From Rallus limicola (taxonomy: Eukaryota > Chordata > Aves > Gruiformes > Rallidae), in assembly GCA_022605955.1 (NCBI GenBank), contig JAKCOZ010000021.1:11700501-11764500 (forward strand): a stretch of DNA of 64,000 nucleotides, given 5' to 3'. This document shows positions 22,618-34,100 of this stretch, piece by piece. The notes beneath the pieces were generated by a model. It was not told the DNA's origin. It ran no database searches and saw nothing but the letters and a program-made list of their open reading frames with translations. Each line of letters starts with the position of its first letter. Position 1 is the first letter of the stretch. The translations under genes and the position numbers were made by a program.

Positions 22618-24436
22618 TCCTTCTAGAGAAGTTTCTCAAAGAGCCTGTTGTAACTTAACAGAAAAGGTGATTCATTCATTCAAAAGAATCCTGTTTGTAT
22701 CATTCTTTACATCTGTATAAAGGAAATAACCAACAGAAGTTTGTCATTTTGTACTTTTAAAGGCTTTCCAATGCAGACAGTTCCCTAAGTTTCCATTTTC
22801 CTCACTCCTACATCCTTTTGTAGGCTGCTGGCCTAACTCTGCTCTCATGACCAATGGGAATAGCTTGGCTACTGGTGAGTGCTTTTGATAAACCCTTTCT
22901 GGCTTCACTCCCCAACCCCACTTCATCCCCACACAAGCTGGTCTAGAGATGGCAGCTTCTGCCTTTACACCAGCCCATCACCAAGAGCTCACAGTGTCAG
23001 GCCGACTCATCTCCAGGGATCCATCACACCCTTCAGTCCGTTCCCATCTGCCCTCATGCAGCAGATCCCAACCCCACACCCTTTAAACCTGTGCGGGAGA
23101 CAGCAGATGAAGACATCTTCTTTATAGGTTTTATGCTAGGACAAAGTCAGCTCATTAAAGGACTTCTCCATATACATACCACAGTCCCTACTCAATGCTA
23201 AGCATGACCGCATAGCAGATCTACTCAGCGTCAGTTTATGTTTCCTGATCCTGCCTAATTCCTTCTACTTTTTGCAGGCACTAGGTTTGAGCTTACACAT
23301 GTATACCTCAGGCTGCCTCATTTATTATATTCCCTGGGAAAAGTAACCACTTCAATTACCTTGTACAACACAGGTCTGAATAAATCCCTGCATGGAAACA
23401 CGTGCTTGGTTTTCAGAGGGTGCTGTTGGAAGTGTTAGCAGCATTCCAAGTGCTGCAGTAGACTTCCACACCACAAACACCATTTTATATCCTTTACAAC
23501 TGTGCACATCTAACAGCGAACAATAAATCTATCTTACTAATTACACATTCAGCTTGTTATAACAATCGTAAAACAAGTACAGCTGGTAAAGCCATGAAAT
23601 GATGTCAAATCATATTTCTGCTTTCTAGAGAGAAGCAGGGTTATTTTCCAGTCTCCTGATGAAGCTGACTGTGTGGAAACAGCTGCCAACTAGGTCATCC
23701 ACCTTTAATTAGGTAATGATATTGTCTTTTTTCCTACCCATTTAGAAGTGTTTGACATTCTGTAATTCAAAGTGACTTAAGTGTTTATCATAAAAAGCTG
23801 CCTTAGGAAGAAATTGAAGCACATGGTACTAAATCTAAGAGCCAGCATTTTCTGCTTAGCAGCCAAGTTCAGTCCGTTCAGCCAGAGAATTACCTAAAAA
23901 CTGGAACTGCCTGCATTTCAAAGGGGGTATCTGAAGTATGGATAATTAAAGATATGGTTCCTAAAAACACATAGAAATGTGAGCTTCAGCAGCCATGTGG
24001 GAAGACGACCTTCTTCATGGCAACCTAGAGTGATGAACACAAAAGCTCTTTTAAAGATTATAAAGTCTGAGATGCATAAGAAAAAGACTAGTCTAACAAA
24101 ACATGTGTTACCTCGTTCAGGCTAGAGTTAATGCTGTCTGGCTGCTTGATAAGCTCTTTCTTGCAGCAGACAGACATTGAAAGAACATCCTGATGTCCTA
24201 TCTGGCAGCAGCTGAACAATACAAGCTTTTGAAAAACAAGGGGCTAGTTGCAACATGAAAGGGAGGGTAAATTAAATTTTCACATGTTAGAAGGAAATAC
24301 CACAGGACATATTTATACAAATGTGTCTGAATAAAATCGGCAGCATCTGTTTGAAAAGCTGTCTTATTAGCTGCCCCCACAGTTCCCGATGCAATTTGGC
24401 TGGACAAGCAGTAATGCTAAAAAAATTAAATTTTAC

Positions 24437-24520
24437 CTTCCCATATCTGGATGCAAAGGTTCCCGTGAGTAAGGAGTGAAAAATAATTATCGTCTCATCC
24501 AAATCCCACACAAACACGCG
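24437..24520 (-). CDS. EYA2: EYA2 coding exon 9: HAD motif I (DLDET), start of Eya domain
   Basis: The acceptor is GTCATCACAG and the donor is AAG|GTAAAA. Both ends are phase 0, with 28 codons, residues 277-304. The exon encodes [20 protein letters not shown] followed by TFASRYGK. The DxDxT signature gives nucleophile Asp282, general acid Asp284 and Thr286, which define the HAD phosphatase fold of EYA proteins. By alignment Asp282 corresponds to human EYA2 Asp274. TFASRYGK is EYA2-type; EYA1 has SYANRYGR. The whole motif I sits in one exon. Confidence 0.98.
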
Positions 24521-25018
24521 CTGTGATGACAGACAGGGTGGGAAAAAGAAATACAGTTACATATTAAGCAATTGTAAGAACTCGTTCAGTCAGGAAATAT
24601 GTCCCGTTGGGCTAGAGATTTCTAAGATCTCAAAGCCATTTGGAGAACTAACTGTAGACTTTTTGTGAAAGCAGACAAAATGAAACATCAGGAATTCTGG
24701 AACTATGTATGTGTTGGTCATCCTGAGAGTCTGGTCTCCTAACAACCACAGAAATCCTGTTACATGTCAAGTCAGGGAAACAATCCAGCAGACTTTATAA
24801 AAAGTCTAGAGGGGAAAAAACCACATGAATAATAGTTTGAAATGCTGATAATATAGAAATTCAGCAATTATTTTGACTACTGATGTCTGTAGGTTTCCGT
24901 TATATTACTAATTATATTCTGGCTCTTACAGCTCACCAGTCTAATGGTGAGATTTACTAATAGATGTAACTATTTATCTTTGCTGAATTTACTGAGGGAT
25001 ATAAATTCAAGTTATTAC
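24521..25018 (-). other. EYA2 intron 8
   Basis: A 498-base intron with GTAATA donor and CACAG acceptor, the shortest in the window. Nothing notable is seen. Confidence 0.9.
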
Positions 25019-25146
25019 CTCAATCTCACTGTCAGCAGTAGGGGAAGGATCATTGCTTCTTTTTGACCGGGCTCGTACTTTGCCATCTGATCCTCTATGA
25101 TGTCTGTCTGTTTCTATATCTTTTGCTGGTGTTGTTGAGTATTCCC
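25019..25146 (-). CDS. EYA2: EYA2 coding exon 8: basic linker before the Eya domain
   Basis: The acceptor is TTTTTCATGGTAG and the donor is GAG|GTAATA. It completes Gly234 and encodes residues 235-276. The exon starts [20 protein letters not shown], continues [15 protein letters not shown], and ends DSEIE, which abuts the catalytic domain. The GKxRxRSKR run is a basic patch that may contribute to nuclear localisation (inference). Human has GKLRGRSKRSSDPSP and DNEIE in the same positions. The segment links the disordered N-terminal half to the phosphatase domain. Confidence 0.95.
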
Positions 25147-26751
25147 CTACCATGAAAAAAGAAATTCCACTGTAAACTTAAATTTTGCAGTGTATTGTTC
25201 CAATTAAAACATGAAACCTTTTAATGGAAAGTATTAGAAACAGTGTGAAAACGTCATCAGAAAATCTTATTCTTTTCATGTCAATAACTGACATTGTTGG
25301 AGAAATAACTATTAATTTCTAAGATTTGTTAAAACAATTTCAAAAAGCACCAAGACTGTAGATATAACATTTTAAAATGGACATGTCACTTTAAAAACAT
25401 CATAGATTTGATTGGAAAAAAGAAAGCTTTTTGAATTCAGACACACACACACACACTCTCTTACTTTGCAAGAGAAAAATTAAAAAGGCAACAGAAAAGG
25501 AAACCAAGACCAATTCAACTTCTGAAATTATTCTTTTTAAAAACAGTTGAATGCTCATGATTAAAAATATACTTTCAACATCAGCTTTTATTTAAAAATA
25601 CAGAACAAGTCTGTTTAGCCATATTCTATTTCACAGAGGATAGTATTTTTTAAATAACTGAGAAGATACAAAGGTGAACTTCCCTTGTATAAAGTATCTG
25701 TTTTGATTGGCTTGAGTTTCATAAACCTGTCCAGATTTCACTTACCTTACATTACAAATCCTTTCCCAACATATTTTTCTTTTCACCTTGCTAAGTTGTG
25801 GCCTCTCCAGCTTCCTAGAATAACCATATTCTTCTTCAGAGAAGCTTGGATTGTGCCTAACAAGCCTTTTTGAAATCACCCTTTCTCAAAAAGGCCGAGA
25901 TAAGATCTAAGGAACAGAAAATCCTCCAACTGCTTTTAGACCAATCTGTGATCACTGCCTTTTAAAAAACAATATTAGTTTATTTTTCTTTTAAAGCAAC
26001 CACAGATGTTCAGATTTGTTTCATAAGTCAGCAGACCTACAATGGGCGTATGCTCTGATCATCCACAAATTATGTGGCATTTTACATAAATGTTATTGCA
26101 TGCCAATGAAAACTTTAGTAGGGAAGTGATATCCGAAAATTGTACTTGAACAGTACATTGGAGGATCATAATCCATCAGTAATTCCATAAACCATTTAAG
26201 GTTTAAAAATGAAGCACTCAAAGAGAGGCCACAAATTTCAAAGCATTTTTGTGTGGAATTCATCGTGAACTTTCCACTTAGGTAAACAGTTTGTGCTGGT
26301 TTTTAAATGAGGGACTTCTCTTGATGTACTTATTTACAAACATATGTTAGAGGTGAATATAAGCCTTAACAGAGAGATAGGCTAAAAAGACATCAGACAA
26401 TCAGGAAACTCTGGGGCTTTTTCAGACCATAGCTGTGTTTGGAACTTGCTGCTTCCATGTTTGCCCTCAGTACTGATCTGGGTTTGGTACGTAATTGTTT
26501 TATCTTTCTGTACTACCTTTAGAGGAGAACAAACCTCATGTACCCACGAAAAAGACACAGGGTGGTTTTAGAGAGTTTAGGTGTTATAATTTCTTCCCAA
26601 AAGCCTGTGTTGCACCATGTAAGCAGAACTGTTAACTCCCAGGAAATGTGATTTATCCATGTATTTTAAAAAACTCCAACAACAAGGTTACAGTGTTTAC
26701 ATCTACATGTGGCCAAGGCTGGCAAACTGAAAAGAGAAGAGATGCACCTAC
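25147..26751 (-). other. EYA2 intron 7
   Basis: A 1.6 kb intron with GTAGGT donor and GGTAG acceptor. It contains an eight-unit AC repeat at 25441-25456 and is otherwise AT-rich without identifiable elements. Confidence 0.9.
25441..25456 (+). repeat. AC dinucleotide microsatellite
   Basis: Eight AC units followed by a short TC run. Confidence 0.93.
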
Positions 26752-26929
26752 CAGACAGCGATTCTGTGCTCTGACTGGTGATATTGTGAGAAGACTCCTG
26801 CAGAGAGTAAGTGGAGGTTGGGATGGCCGAGGGGCTGATGCTGTTTGCAGACACATATGGAGAGTTGTAGGAGGAGCTGTAATACTGTGAGTACTGGCTT
26901 TGAGGAAAGCTTGGATATGATGAATATTC
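26752..26929 (-). CDS. EYA2: EYA2 coding exon 7: Tyr/Ser-rich transactivation segment
   Basis: The acceptor is CGTCAAAG and the donor is TCTG|GTAGGT. It encodes residues 175-233, beginning [20 protein letters not shown] and ending SQSTESLS, then starts Gly234. Human EYA2 reads DYPSYPGFPQSQYPQYYGSS in the same place. The exon carries about ten Tyr residues in an Ala/Ser/Pro context, typical of the EYA transactivation domain. The [13 protein letters not shown] and [11 protein letters not shown] stretches also align. Confidence 0.95.
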
Positions 26930-28863
26930 CTTTGACGAAAAAAGAAACATCTAATGTCTGTGTATCTGGTTTTATCTTATAAATGAGCAAGACATTATAA
27001 AGGCACAATTACCTACATGTGAAGCAAGTCATGGCTCAGGAAAATGTCACTGAAGAACCATGCTTCATTCACTTACAAAAGTACATTTCTGCTTCTCCCA
27101 TATATACTATTTTGTTAGGATCAACTCATCTACAGGAGGGCAGAAATCAGGCAAAATCTGCCTTTTCTATAGGATTTTAGTTATCACTATTACTAAAGAG
27201 TTCAACAATTTTATATAGGAGTGAATTAGGGCACTTTGATGATGGAACAAGTATACCTGTGAACAGCAAAATATCTAAGAAATTAGAAGAACCAAATCAA
27301 TAACTGAGTGAGGGGAAGGAGCAAAACTGGATGCATTTTCCCATGACCAGCAATATTTTTGGATCAGCTGTTAGGTTACAAAAATTAAGAAAACAAAGGA
27401 AAGTAACAATTGCTTTGCAGAAGTTGATTGCCCAGTCATCTCAGCAAAAACTAAATGCCAGAGTGATCTCTACAGAAAATGAATGAAAAATGCAAAATTC
27501 AAGTGACCTCAGGAACTGAGGTACTGCAAAGCCCTTTGTCTTGATTTTAACGCTCCTAAACAAACTTCATCCTGTTATCGCCATGTGGTTTTCTGGTTTG
27601 GGTTTGTTTTGGTTTGGATTTTTTTTGTGAGAAGCAGGACACTGGAATAGATTAGAAAACCTCTCTATCAACAACTAAACCATAAAAAGTTTAGTTTTGT
27701 TTTTCTTGTTTAAACTGCAACTCCTGTTCTTGTCCACCTATTTGCTCTTACAGGTAGAGAACTATATTCATGCTTTAGGGATTGTGTTTCAGCAAAAGGT
27801 TTTTATTTCCTCAGAAATGCTAATTAGTCTCTTGAATTAAGTAAGATTAAATAATAAATATTATTTAGAAACACAAAAGCACTTTCCTCCTTAACTGCTT
27901 ACAACTTTGTGATACAGCTATTTCATTAACTTTTAGTCACTAGGGAGCTCTCAAGAACAAAGATTCAAGTTACTCTAATAAAAATTAAACTGAAAAAAGG
28001 AATGAGAGTTTCAGGGTTTTCTCTTAAAAAAGTATCACTTAAATAATGAAAATGACCCATTTGTTTCTCCTCTTTTTAAATAACCTCCATAATTCAATTA
28101 AATGCACTTCTATCAGCATTTACGGACCATGTTTTTAGCCAAAACTGAAGTAATAAAGAAGAAACTGTTCACTGTTGCCATTAAAAATACAAGTCAACAA
28201 TCACCTTGCAAACAAGGAATTGAAATTATAAGCCAACCAAAACACATTTTCTGGCACAGATTCACATGTTTAGTCCAATCAAAAAGAGCCATTTGCCACT
28301 GAAAAACATCTGTCTTGTGTATATATATGCATGCTGTTTATTTATATACACACATTTATCAAGGTATCTGAAGCATGAAGCCCACAGACAGGTGTATTCT
28401 CAAAGAAGGAAGCACAAAGCTCAGATGGCTCAATATTCATCAGGGTGTGCCAATGTCTCTTTCAAATTGTTTATATTTATTACATAGTGCCAAGACAGCA
28501 GACAGCAAGATCCTAGACACTGAGCTCTCCATAGAAGATGGAAAACATATCTGAAAGTTGTAAGATGGCAAAAGAATGATGAAAGTCTTGGCACTGCTGC
28601 AGCAGCAAAGAACAGACTGGTAGGGCATCCTCCTCCTGCAAGGACTGCAGCCTGTGCAATACACAAATCTTAAAATTAATCAAGATACCCAGAAGTCCAG
28701 CAAACAGACAGGCCATAGGAATACAGCAAAACAGTGTTCAGCAAAACACGTTTACATATATTTAAGGAAGGTGCTGCTACAACAGGATAACCTCTCTGTT
28801 CTGCCAAACTTCCAAGTGTTTAAAGATAGTATCAAGGCTGCCAATCTAAATGCTGAACCATAC
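26930..28863 (-). other. EYA2 intron 6
   Basis: A 1.9 kb AT-rich intron with GTATGG donor and CAAAG acceptor. A TA/CA-rich low-complexity stretch lies near 28317-28352. Nothing else is supportable. Confidence 0.9.
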
Positions 28864-28931
28864 CTGATGCACAGCACCGAATCCTGCAGAATTTGTCAGG
28901 CCATTGGCTCCTTGGTAAATCCCTGTTGTGC
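28864..28931 (-). CDS. EYA2: EYA2 coding exon 6 (68 nt)
   Basis: The acceptor is TTTCCTTAG and the donor is CAG|GTATGG. It completes Gly152 and encodes residues 153-174, [22 protein letters not shown] in two runs ([11 protein letters not shown], then [11 protein letters not shown]). Human EYA2 has TTGFYQGGNGL...GFGSVHQ, so identity is clear. It lies 13.5 kb downstream of the previous exon. The exon is frame-shifting if skipped, since 68 is not a multiple of three. Confidence 0.95.
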
Positions 28932-29574
28932 CTAAGGAAAAGCATATCAGTCACAAAACACAGCAGCAATCAAACTAAGAGGATATGTTCATACAAATAA
29001 TTTCCAGCAAGTACATGCTCACTAGAAAAAAAGTGTACCACAAATCTTGACATGTATAGGCTGTGAAGATTTAGGGCTATTGCTGAAAGGCGTTCAAAGA
29101 CAACACTTATGGAGCTGGGAAACAAAGCTGGAAAACAAGGATTCAACCCTAATTTAAATACCAAGTTATTTCTTTTTTCAATAAATAGTGGAAGATCTTC
29201 TGCTCTAAGAAGCTCAGATTAGATATACAACCACACACACACTCTTTCATGTATAGCTATGTCCCAGATGGTATGTACCTGCCCTAATGGACCATGGAAT
29301 TTTTAGAAGTCTTTGAAAATATGTTCTTGAAAAGAACAATATTCCTGAAAAAAACAGGGAGGAAAACAGCTTCATCCTGGGATATTAGGCAGAGAAAGGA
29401 TGGACAGGTGAGTTTTACATGGTTCTGTCCCAAATGAAGAAGCTGACATCCTCCCAGACTCCCTTTGCTGGAAGCATTAACACAAAAAATAGATGGGTGG
29501 AGGAGTAAAGGTTCAGAGAAGATCTACAGGGACAGTCCTCCCTTGCTTGCCACCAGGGAAGTGGCAGATTGCCA

Positions 29575-29803
29575 CAACTTCCCATCCCATTAAGTTCTTT
29601 ACAGAGAGAGTGGTTAGGTGCTGGAACAGGCTGCTGAGAGAAGTGGTGGATGCTCCATCCCTGGAGGTGTTCAAGGCCAGGTTGGATGGGGGCCTGGGCA
29701 ACTTTTCTAGAGCATGCCTGGAGGTTGGTGGCCCTGCCTGTGCCAGGGAGGTTGCAATTCTATGAACCTTGGGGTCCCTTCCAACCCAGACAACATTATG
29801 ATC
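29575..29803 (+). mobile_element. CR1 LINE, 5'-truncated 3' end (plus strand, antisense to EYA2)
   Basis: Translation gives FFTERVVRCWNRLLREVVDA followed by PSLEVFKARLDG. This is the C-terminal tail of the CR1 reverse transcriptase (usual form WNRLPREVV...PSLEVFKxRLDG). Downstream, the 3' UTR-like bases run through GGTCCCTTCCAACCC to an ATTATGATC end, resembling the CR1 ATTCTATGA terminal repeats. The frame ends soon after, so this is a dead 5'-truncated copy. CR1 is the dominant avian retroposon and also occurs in other sauropsids. The 5' boundary is approximate; similarity could begin near 29490. Confidence 0.88.
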
Positions 29804-30829
29804 CCCTGGATCCTGCAGCTGTGGAAAGTTCTAGCCTTAATTTTAGGTCTGGTCTATAGTGTTTTCTATTCCAAAATTTACCATTTTGTGTGGGTGGAAA
29901 AATTCCTCTTGAGTCTGTGTAGTTTTATGAGAATCTATACCAAAAGTCTTCTTCCAGTGTTTTGCAACAGTGTATGCTTCAAAGACTGGCTGTTCTTGTA
30001 CAGGAGACAAAAGCTGGACTATGTCATACTCTATCTTAATGGAATGTGATGGGCTCCAAAGAGTGCTCGGACCAACTATGATTTTGGTGCTGCACCATCA
30101 CAGTGGGCTCTTGTCTGGGCTTCCTTTTGTCACCTCAACGTACCATCAAACTCAGCCTTAATCAGGGACTCTGTCTTTTTTTTCTCATCTGGTTTCTTAA
30201 CACGTGAATGACTGAGCAGTGTACTTTTAACCACATGACTCACCACACGTCTTCATGTGGCAACTTTTCTCCAAAGATCCACTTGCTTGTTTTTATTTTA
30301 AGACACCAGATTAGCTAGGGAATGGACAGCTGAGAAAACTCCATTCTGCCAAGTGCAGCTACAAAGCACATGTAGCAAGAAATAAATCTCAAGCCAAAAA
30401 GAAACAAGAGGGAAGAGTCTGCCCTCCAGAACTAATTCATTGCCACATGTAGTCTTTAAAAAGAAAAGGACAGAGAAGGAGTAAAGAGGCTGCAGGTGAC
30501 TGACAGGTGCCTGGAGACCTGGGTCTTCCCCAAGCTCCCTGCATATGCTGACTGAGGAGCTGAGCCAGCACAGCTGGGTTTGGGTGATGCCTCTTGGCAT
30601 TCACCCCTTGGAGGCAGCTCTGGTTGGATCAGTACCCAACCCCTCCTCTTCCCTACAGCCCATAGAGGGGGACTGCCCAGAGCAGCATCCTGAAAATGGC
30701 AGCGCGTTCAGCTATTGGCATCACCCCACCTCCTGCCCACAGTAGGCTTTGCTTTTCTGCAGTTCTTCAAGAAGTCACGAGTCTGCAGCGGGTGAATGTA
30801 TTCCTGTGGTAACTAAGCATTTCTCACCA

Positions 30830-31190
30830 CTGTGAAGGGGAGTAATGGAGCCCCAGCGCTTACAGGCAAAAACAACTTTCACAGAACACAAAACAGCTCT
30901 TGTACACCAGAGCGCGAAACAATACAGGGGGGAATTTTTGATCTTCCTAAACTGTCATTTAGAAACAATCCATCATCCTTTATTAAAGCTGTCAAGAGAG
31001 GGATGAGTTACCTCGAGGGACTCACGCTTTATGTGTAAATTGTGATGAGAACATGTTTATTGCTGTGCTACCTGCACATGATACCATAGCTTCCTGGGTT
31101 CCAAACAATCAGAGAGAATTATAAAAAGATGGAGAGACCTGCACAATCGGAATGAACTGTGCAACAGCCGTGCAAAGTGAGTGTGTCCAT
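30830..31190. promoter_or_regulatory. Possible intronic regulatory element
   Basis: A non-repetitive stretch with GAGCGCGAAAC, CCTCGAGGG and several scattered CpGs, plus AT-rich homeodomain/FOX-like sites. It differs from the flanking intron in composition. Inference only. Confidence 0.25.
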
Positions 31191-34100
31191 ACACACACAG
31201 GGCAGGGATGTGAGGGGCGAGGAGAGGGTAAAAACTAGGGGTGAGAGGGTGGGGAATGATTCGTGCTCCACAGTACATTGTGACTAGACCCTACATCGTG
31301 GAGTTTACATAGAAGTTTTGTAGAATGTATTTTTGCTATTTTAGGTGGGTTACCTCAGGTCCAAGTTCAGGTGTTGCTACAGGCTGCTGCAATCTGGCTG
31401 CCTCTGCCCACAGGATTTTCAAAAGGAAGGACTGTGGTACAGAGACAGAGACTAAATTTTCTGGTTTTTTACCTGCACTTGTGAAAGTACTTAAGACTGG
31501 TATTTCCTATACCCTGAAGTTCAACAGGCCTCGGAACAAATTTTGGCAACTCAGGTTTTTCACTTATTCTGGCTCCTGGCATTGTATCTGATCAAGTAGG
31601 AATATCACTTCAGTACAGTTTGTATAAACTGAGATCAAACACAAGTCTCTCTTTCTGCCCCTACAGCATAGCATTCAGAGAACACAACACATATCCACCC
31701 CTGCCCCCCAGGCTATACCCTGAGAGATGCTAAACTCAGTATCACTTGACAGCTCAGTATTGTTATAGCAGAATAGCTGCAGATAAAGACACTTAAGACA
31801 ACCAAGAAGGCTAGTAACAACCTGGAATTTCTTCCCATCAAACAAGGATGAAAAGCTGGGGCGGGGAAGGCGGGGAGGAGGGGTAGGGGAATCAATTATG
31901 TGCATTCCAAAGAAAGCTGTTGAAGATTCAGGTTCAGAAATATTTAATCTCAACATCAACCTTTGTCCTGGGGACTACAGTTTGGGGACTACTATAGCTC
32001 AGTCCCTGTTTCACTTTACAAGCTCTGTAGACTGGAGAGATGACATTTTCAATGACACACAATCAGTTCGAATGGAAAGAAAACAAACAAGCACCACAGG
32101 CAATGAAGACAAAAATAAACCCTCTCCATGAGTAGGAGAGGCCTATTAGTTACAGTATCTGTGAGCAGCCCTGTACAACTCAGCAGTTCAGAACACATAA
32201 AAGAATTGGCCCTAAATGTTTAATTCCTGATGAGAAATAAACATTTCCATAATTAACACATGCAATTTCAGGTTTGCATCAGTACATTTTACACTCAAGA
32301 AACATTGGATAATTAACAGACCCTGCATACTGGCATTAACAAATTAGTCCTTTTCACCATGTAAACTTTTTTTTCAAATGCTTTCCCAGGTAATAGCACT
32401 TCTTGTAATATTCAGAGATAGAATGGAATGACATTAGAAAGTGGTGCTTACATGGAATGGGGCAAGGCTAAGAGCGTATGAATGTCTGCCTCCCCTGCCC
32501 CAGTTCTGAGTGGATACTGGCCATTTCCACAGTACTTCAGTTTTCACATATATTGGGATTTTTTCCTGACCTCTGAAGACAGTGCAGTATCTCAAACTGC
32601 ACCTAACTTTACATTTGCAATACTGTAGATGTGTGAGCAAGTGGCTTGTTTCCATCTATCTTGGTAGCTCAATGTCAAGTAATTGCATTCAAACTCCTAC
32701 TCGCAAATCAGAAACAAACCTAAGATCTCTCCCTTTGGATCTTCTCCATATGGAATATGGTTCACATCTGTGTTCAATCAAACCAGTTGCTAAATGTCAC
32801 AATGCCCTCATTCACAGGTAGCTTAAAAAACATTTAGCTGGTAATAAAACAATCTGGGCTCTACAGAAGGATAACTCTTCAGATGTGTGGTACTGTAAAC
32901 GTTCCTGTAAAGTATGTATATCACAAACACACTTGCATGAAAAGACACCGCATAAAAGGCGTGCATATGCCATACATATTCAGTGCCATGACTTCTCCTT
33001 AATAAGTAGATGTGGCCTTTCTGTATGAGTATCCAAGGGCAACAAGCATAGAGGAACTCTTTGTGAGCTGATTGATGGTATATTCCTGTTCTCGTACAGA
33101 TGGATTTCATTTGCTATTTCCCCTTCATTCCCTTTTTAATTCAAGTATTATAAAATCTATGCCATGCTCAATGATAATTTCACTGGGGAGTGATCTGGAC
33201 TGTGATCCTTTCATGCCAGCTTCTACTTCCTCTCAGTTTCTCCCTTTCTGACTTTCAGTCACTGTGGTAACTGGCTGTGTTTCTTCCCTTTCTTCCCAGG
33301 TAAGAGCAAGTAAAGAAAATAAGTGAATATTCATGGTTATTTTCAGTATCTTCAGAACTAGCATTGCTAAAAAAAAAAAGTGTTCTTTCCCCTTATCAGT
33401 ACATAGCGTAACAGAGGAACACTGCTGTCTTAGAGAGGTGTGATTACAGAGACAGGATGGGCTTGTGTCATAGTTCAGATCCATACCACAGCAAGCTTTG
33501 AAAATCAGGTTTGTGTCCTCGCATTTCACAGGTCAGAGGGGCCCTGACATCAGGGACCTGATCTCCAGGTCTCCAGTGCTGCTCAAGAGAGAATAATCTG
33601 CTGTATTTAGAAGAACAGATGGTTTGTCCTTCCAATATTCAACGAAATACTCAACAATAGCCAGGTTCAACACAGGTGGATAGCAAAGCATTTATCACAG
33701 CTCTCTGGGTAGCCAGCAGCAATTATGAGTCCATGAACATTCAAAAGATGGAATACTGGACTGAGATGAAGGTGTTCAGAGGGTGGCTACCATGGGCACT
33801 TCTGAATATACTTGAAATAGAACACTGAAGTGTTTCCTCTAACTTGTAGATGAATTGCACAGCAGTTCTAGGGGGATTTCTCTCAAAGGATTATTTGATC
33901 ACTTAGCACTAATAAAATAAATGCCTACAGGGTTCAGCTGAATTGCATGGTATTTTACAAGCTTGCATATAATGGCTTGTGTATTCTTACATCAGCTAGC
34001 TGTTTTCCTACAGGAAACTATGTTGACTGTGAGTGATGCAAGGAAAGGCCTTAATCTAACTCCCACCAGAGTGTGCATTACTCTATGCTATGAAGAACAT

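Larger units (their letters stand above)
10930..24436 (-). other. EYA2 intron 9 (13.5 kb)
   Basis: A long intron separating the motif I exon from the cap exon. It holds an antisense CR1 fragment near 17113-17235, a TAA microsatellite, a G-run tract at 19500-19530, a perfect 12-bp inverted repeat at 17838-17864, a 24-bp tandem duplication at 15149-15196, and motif-dense stretches near 13315-13390, 16640-16930 and 19190-19470. The longest open frame inside it (12334-12831, minus) has no recognisable family. Confidence 0.9.

Noticed and set aside
29493..29765. 90-codon plus-strand frame
   Set aside because: It is the C-terminal reverse transcriptase remnant of a truncated CR1 element, not a host gene.
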